Positions 60,195 to 64,000 of a stretch of 64,000 nucleotides of DNA are shown in pieces. The stretch is taken from positions 2,852,001 through 2,916,000 of the forward strand of contig NZ_CP006664.1 of assembly GCF_000264765.2 (NCBI RefSeq). The letters are read 5' to 3'. The position numbers and the translations under genes were made by a program. The notes under the pieces were generated by a model. The model did not search any database. It was given only the letters and a program-made list of their open reading frames with translations, and had not been told where the DNA came from. The DNA is from Edwardsiella anguillarum ET080813 (lineage in GTDB: Bacteria > Pseudomonadota > Gammaproteobacteria > Enterobacterales > Enterobacteriaceae). Each line of letters starts with the position of its first letter. The first letter of the stretch is position 1.

Positions 60195-60218
60195 AAACGG
60201 AGCCTAAGGGCTCCGTTT
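60195..60218 (+). terminator. Rho-independent terminator after proY
   Basis: AAACGGAGCC (60195-60204) and GGCTCCGTTT (60209-60218) pair around a TAAG loop, 34 bases after the proY stop. Only a short T run follows. Confidence 0.7.
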
Positions 60219-60247
60219 GTCGTTATAGAAGGGCTCCGTCTATCGTA

Positions 60248-60514
60248 TCAGTGAGGGCGACGGCGGGCGCGGACTTCGCTCACACCGGTGAAGGGGTCGG
60301 CCGGGGCCTCCTCCCGCTCATCGCGCCAGGCGCCGTTGCTGCGCTGGCGCAGCGCATCGCGGACGTCGTGCAGGGTATTGATCATCTCTTCATAGTGCTG
60401 TGCGGCATGCAGGGCGTCGGGTGAGACGCCGTTGCCGCTGGCGCCGTGCAGGCAGCCCACCAGGATCAGGGCCGACAGCAGCGGCAGCAGATGTGTGCGT
60501 AGCCGTGTAAACAA
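60248..60514 (-). CDS. Small lipoprotein, unknown
   Basis: 88 residues. Signal sequence MFTRLRTHLLPLLSALILVG with lipobox LVGC (Cys21), then a polar helical body (HYEEMINTLHDVRDALRQR) and an Arg-rich end (RARRRPH). Convergent with proY. No family recognised. Confidence 0.7.
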   Translation of the reverse strand: MFTRLRTHLLPLLSALILVGCLHGASGNGVSPDALHAAQHYEEMINTLHDVRDALRQRSNGAWRDEREEAPADPFTGVSEVRARRRPH

Positions 60515-60645
60515 AGCAAATTCTCCCGGTTAAAAACGTGCGTTGTCTTTGTATCCTAGCCACGGCGGGGCGTGAACCCCGTATTCATATCGTGAGAGAG
60601 ATGGGGGCGCTTTGTTACGGCACGAAACATCTGCGTCGGCAACTG

Positions 60646-61923
60646 TCAGCTGAGGGTAAGGTTACCCCCGTCGTCTCGGGGCAGGTGCTGCGCGATGGCG
60701 CGCACGTCCGTACCGGTTGGCGTCTGGTGGATCCGCAGGCCAAACTGCTCGATGACGGCAAAGGTGTGATCGAAGATATCGGCTTGAATCCCCTCGTATT
60801 CGGCCCAGATAACGGTATTGGTGAAGGCGTAGATCTCAATGGGCAGGCCATCGGAGGTCGGCGCCAGCTGACGCACCATTAGGGTCATGTCCTTGCGGAT
60901 ACGGGGGTGCTGCAGTAGATAGGCCTGCAGATAGGCGCGTAGGGTGCCCAGATTGGTCATGCGACGGCCGTTGAGCGGCGAGTCCAGATCGATATGCTGC
61001 CGCTGGTTATCGTTGGCAATCTCCAGGCTCTTGTCGTGCAGATAGGGCTGTAGCAACGCGCTGCGGCGCAGCCGGGCCAGATCGTCATCGTTGAGAAAGC
61101 GAACGCTGGTGGTATCGATGTTCAGGCTGCGCTTGATGCGGCGCCCCCCCGACTCCGACATGCCGCGCCAGTTTTTAAACGAATCGGATACCAGGGCATA
61201 GGTGGGGATGGTGGTGATGGTATTGTCCCAGTTACGTACCTTCACGGTGGTCAGACCGATGTCGGTGACTGCCCCGTCGGCGCCGTACTTGGGCATCTCC
61301 AGCCAGTCGCCGAGGTGCAGCATGTCGTTGGCCGATAGCTGGATCCCGGCGACCAGTCCCAGGATCGGATCTTTAAACACCAACATCAATACTGCCGCCA
61401 TGGCGCCGAGGCCGCTGATCAGCAGGATCGGTGACTGCCCCATCAGCAGCGAAATCATCAGGATGCCGATAAGGATCGCCGCCAGCAGCTTGGTGCCCTG
61501 AAAGATGCCGCGCAGCGGTAGCTGCGTGGCGACGGCGAGCTGATGGGAGAGATCCAGCAGGATATCCAGCAGGGAGAACAGGGAGAGCAGGGCGAACAGC
61601 AGGATCCACAGCTGGGCGGCGACGATCAGCGCATAGCCGGCGTCGGTGCCGGGGTGCAGCCAGAATACGGCCTGAATATTGACGATGATCCCCTGGAACA
61701 TCGAGGCCAGGCGGTGGAAAAGCTTGTGCTGGGTCAGCGCCTTAATCCACATGTTCTCACTCTGCAGACCGCGCGCCTGCAGACGGGTGAGCAGCAGACG
61801 GTGCAGCAGCAGGTGAATGATCGCCGCCGTCAGAATAATCAGTCCCAGAACAATCACCAGCGAGGTCACATGGGTGAACTCAAAACCGAACTGCTCCAGC
61901 CAGCGCATTAATACTTTTTGCAT
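60646..61923 (-). CDS. ybdG: Miniconductance mechanosensitive channel YbdG (MscM)
   Basis: 425 residues from ATG at 61923 (AAGGAGCCTGC precedes it). Five membrane helices, then the MscS core with pore helix region [19 protein letters not shown] and beta domain [21 protein letters not shown]-terminal part [20 protein letters not shown] is also conserved in YbdG. It releases solutes on osmotic downshift. Confidence 0.93.
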   Translation of the reverse strand: MQKVLMRWLEQFGFEFTHVTSLVIVLGLIILTAAIIHLLLHRLLLTRLQARGLQSENMWIKALTQHKLFHRLASMFQGIIVNIQAVFWLHPGTDAGYALIVAAQLWILLFALLSLFSLLDILLDLSHQLAVATQLPLRGIFQGTKLLAAILIGILMISLLMGQSPILLISGLGAMAAVLMLVFKDPILGLVAGIQLSANDMLHLGDWLEMPKYGADGAVTDIGLTTVKVRNWDNTITTIPTYALVSDSFKNWRGMSESGGRRIKRSLNIDTTSVRFLNDDDLARLRRSALLQPYLHDKSLEIANDNQRQHIDLDSPLNGRRMTNLGTLRAYLQAYLLQHPRIRKDMTLMVRQLAPTSDGLPIEIYAFTNTVIWAEYEGIQADIFDHTFAVIEQFGLRIHQTPTGTDVRAIAQHLPRDDGGNLTLS

Positions 61924-62105
61924 GCAGGCTCCTTCATTTTTCTTGTGATGCATTGCGTGTGGTCACGGGCGCCGCGGCGCCCCTCCCGGCGTCGATGCGC
62001 GGCGAGGGCGGGCGACCCTGTGATAGGCTAACGGCTGCAGGCGAGCAGTCAACCGGTTTTCTCTTTATTTGACACTGACTTACAAAAAATCTGGCGCGGG
62101 TATCG

Positions 62106-62128
62106 CCTCATCCCCCGCGCTCATCCCC
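62106..62128 (+). promoter_or_regulatory. Two MalT boxes before malZ
   Basis: CCTCATCCCC (62106-62115) is an exact reverse match to the MalT consensus GGGGAKGAGG; GCTCATCCCC (62119-62128) differs in one base. They stand 13 bp apart, 82 bases before the malZ start. TAAAAT at 62129-62134 may be part of the promoter. MalT with maltotriose should activate malZ. Confidence 0.8.
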
Positions 62129-62210
62129 CTAAAATAGCGCGATAGGGGAGGCGCGGCCACGCTGGGCAGTGTCATGATCGCGGTATCTTGCTGAATGAAG
62201 GAAGGGAATC

Positions 62211-64000
62211 ATGTTCAATGCCTGGCATCTGCCGGTCGCGCCCTATGTGCGTCGCCGCGGAGACGATCTGGTGGTGACGCTGCTACTGGCGGGTGAGGAT
62301 CTGCCGCAGCGGGTGCTGCTGCGCTGTGAACCGGACAATGAGGAGTGGCTGCTGCCGATGCGCCGTTACCGGTGCCGCGCGGGCGTGTGCTACCGGGGCC
62401 GCCTTTCGCTGCGGGAGGGCGAACCGCTGCGGCGCTACTGTTTTAAGCTGCTGTGGGCCGATCGTCAGCGCTGGTTCACGCCCCTGGGGTTGCGGGAGAC
62501 GCCGCCGGGTCAGGAGATGCAGTTCGCCGTCAGCATACCGTCGCCCTATCCCGAGTGGGTTGCCGACCAGGTGTTTTACCAAATTTTTCCCGATCGCTTC
62601 GCCCGCAGCGCCGCGGCGGAGACGGCGCCGGCCCCGGGCTGGCGCGACTGGGCGACGCCGCTGGACGATACGGCGGATGCCCACACGTTCTACGGCGGCG
62701 ATCTGGATGGCGTCACCGCGCGGCTACCCTATCTCCGGGCGCTGGGGATTACCGCGCTCTACCTGAACCCCATCTTCAGCGCGCCGAGCAACCATAAGTA
62801 TGATACCGCCGACTATTATCGGGTGGATGCGGGGCTGGGGGGCGATCCGGCGCTGATCCGGCTGCGTCAGGCCACCGCCCAGGCGGGTATCCGCCTGCTG
62901 CTGGACGGCGTATTCAATCATACCGGCGACACCCACCGCTGGTTCGATCGCCCGCGGCGCGGTGAGGAGGGCGCCTGCCACCACCCCGCGTCGCCGCAGC
63001 GTGAACGCTACAGCTTTGACGCCGACGGACGGGCGCTGGGCTGGAAGGGAGAGGCTTCCCTGCCCAAGCTGGACTATGCCAGCCCACGGGTGATCGACAG
63101 CATCTATCGGGCGGATGACAGCGTGATGCGCTATTGGCTGCGCCCGCCCTATGCCATTGACGGCTGGCGGCTGGACGTCATCCACATGCTGGGCGAAGCG
63201 GGCGGCACCCGGGGCAACCTGCATCATCTGGCGGAGATGTACCGGGCGGTGAAGGCCGAAAATCCCCAGGCCTACGTGCTGGGCGAGCACTTTGGCGACG
63301 CGCGCCGCTGGTTGCAGGCTGGGGTGGAGGACGGCGCCATGAACTATATGGGCTTTGCCCTACCGCTGCGCGCGTTTCTCGCCGGCGTGGACGTCGCCTA
63401 CCAGCCCATCCGGCTCAGCGCGGCCCAGTGCGCTGAATGGATGGAGTCATATCGCGCCGGTCTGAGTCAGACGCAGCAGCTGTGTCAGTTTAACCAGCTG
63501 GACAGCCACGATACCGCCCGTTTTATTACCCTGCTACGGGGAAACCGTCAGCGGATGATGCTGGCGTTGACCTGGCTATTTACCTGGATCGGGGCGCCCT
63601 GCCTGTACTATGGCGACGAGATTGGCCTGGCGGGGGAGAACGATCCCTACTGCCGGGCGCCGTTTCCCTGGGATCCTGCGCAGTGGGACAGTGCGCTGCA
63701 CAGCCTGTGCCGTCAGCTGGCGCAGATGCGTCGCCGACACGCCGCGCTGCGCCGCGGCGCCTGTCAGGTCATCTATGCCGATGGCGAAACGCTGTTGTTT
63801 ATCCGCCGGCTGGAGCGGCAGTCGGTGCTGGTGGCTATCCAGCGTACCGGCGAGGGCGAGGTGCGGTTGCCCTGCACGCCGCTGCTGCCGACGGGGGCGT
63901 GGCGTGCGCTGTGCGGCGCCGGATGCCTGGAGGCCGGGGCGGAGACCCTGGCGCTGAGGCTTCCCGCCGAGAGCGCCAGCGTGTGGGTACTGAAGGGGTG
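62211..64000 (+). CDS. malZ: Maltodextrin glucosidase MalZ (nearly complete, runs off the window)
   Basis: About 596 residues are present from ATG at 62211 (AAGGAAGGGAATC precedes it); E. coli MalZ is about 605. GH13 motifs: LLLDGVFNHTGD, DGWRLDVIHMLGEAGG with the nucleophile Asp, VLGEHFGDA with the acid Glu, and FNQLDSHDTARF. It splits glucose from the reducing end of maltodextrins. The last base codon read is partial; stop is likely just outside. Confidence 0.95.
   Translation, partial: MFNAWHLPVAPYVRRRGDDLVVTLLLAGEDLPQRVLLRCEPDNEEWLLPMRRYRCRAGVCYRGRLSLREGEPLRRYCFKLLWADRQRWFTPLGLRETPPGQEMQFAVSIPSPYPEWVADQVFYQIFPDRFARSAAAETAPAPGWRDWATPLDDTADAHTFYGGDLDGVTARLPYLRALGITALYLNPIFSAPSNHKYDTADYYRVDAGLGGDPALIRLRQATAQAGIRLLLDGVFNHTGDTHRWFDRPRRGEEGACHHPASPQRERYSFDADGRALGWKGEASLPKLDYASPRVIDSIYRADDSVMRYWLRPPYAIDGWRLDVIHMLGEAGGTRGNLHHLAEMYRAVKAENPQAYVLGEHFGDARRWLQAGVEDGAMNYMGFALPLRAFLAGVDVAYQPIRLSAAQCAEWMESYRAGLSQTQQLCQFNQLDSHDTARFITLLRGNRQRMMLALTWLFTWIGAPCLYYGDEIGLAGENDPYCRAPFPWDPAQWDSALHSLCRQLAQMRRRHAALRRGACQVIYADGETLLFIRRLERQSVLVAIQRTGEGEVRLPCTPLLPTGAWRALCGAGCLEAGAETLALRLPAESASVWVLKG

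Overview
The window is enterobacterial DNA in two parts. Positions 1 to about 25652 are most of a Mu-like transposable prophage, entered from its tail end and read on the minus strand. Positions 25653 to 64000 are GC-rich chromosome whose genes are enteric orthologs (hypT, nan genes, ydhIJK, yjjG, puuP, yegD/dgcE, yfgF/yfgG, and brnQ-proY-malZ in E. coli order). The GC richness and the gene mix suggest Edwardsiella or a close relative. That is an inference from recall; no search was run.

Prophage, in its own direction (right to left): repressor (+ strand) facing ner, transposase A, ATPase B, an early block of small genes with Gam, a MazG-like pyrophosphohydrolase and GemA, then a terminator and Mor. 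Next come lysis genes (SAR endolysin, Rz/Rz1), terminase, portal, MuF protein, gpG, protease/scaffold, capsid, neck proteins, sheath, tube, a frameshifting tail chaperone, tape measure, and the start of gpN, which runs off the window. Three items break the one-strand plan: two AT-rich plus-strand cargo genes (9077-9430 and 18455-18868) and a plus-strand tRNA-like element at 10132-10212. The prophage end lies inside murQ, which keeps about 188 codons.

Chromosome: hypT; a Dcu-type transporter with an aspartate/glutamate racemase; a molybdate-type ABC transporter behind a strong ModE box; a sialic acid block (nanA-type lyase, RpiR regulator, SiaT-type Na+ symporter, NanC/KdgM porin, NanM epimerase) in which two promoters share an inverted repeat; ydhIJK efflux genes; yjjG; a second, perfectly symmetric ModE box before a yghW-like gene and a two-domain molbindin; puuP; yegD; the diguanylate cyclase dgcE; an MgtE-like transporter; yfgG; a yfgF with both c-di-GMP domains degenerate; brnQ, proY, a small lipoprotein, the mechanosensitive channel ybdG, and malZ behind two MalT boxes.

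The most useful leads are the shared CTCCR-N15-YGGAG operator of the sialic acid genes, the ModE box before a poorly known DUF2623 gene, the antisense tRNA-like element, the two cargo genes, and the preserved GGGGCGA slippery site for -2 frameshifting. I did not find a clearly new multi-gene system.
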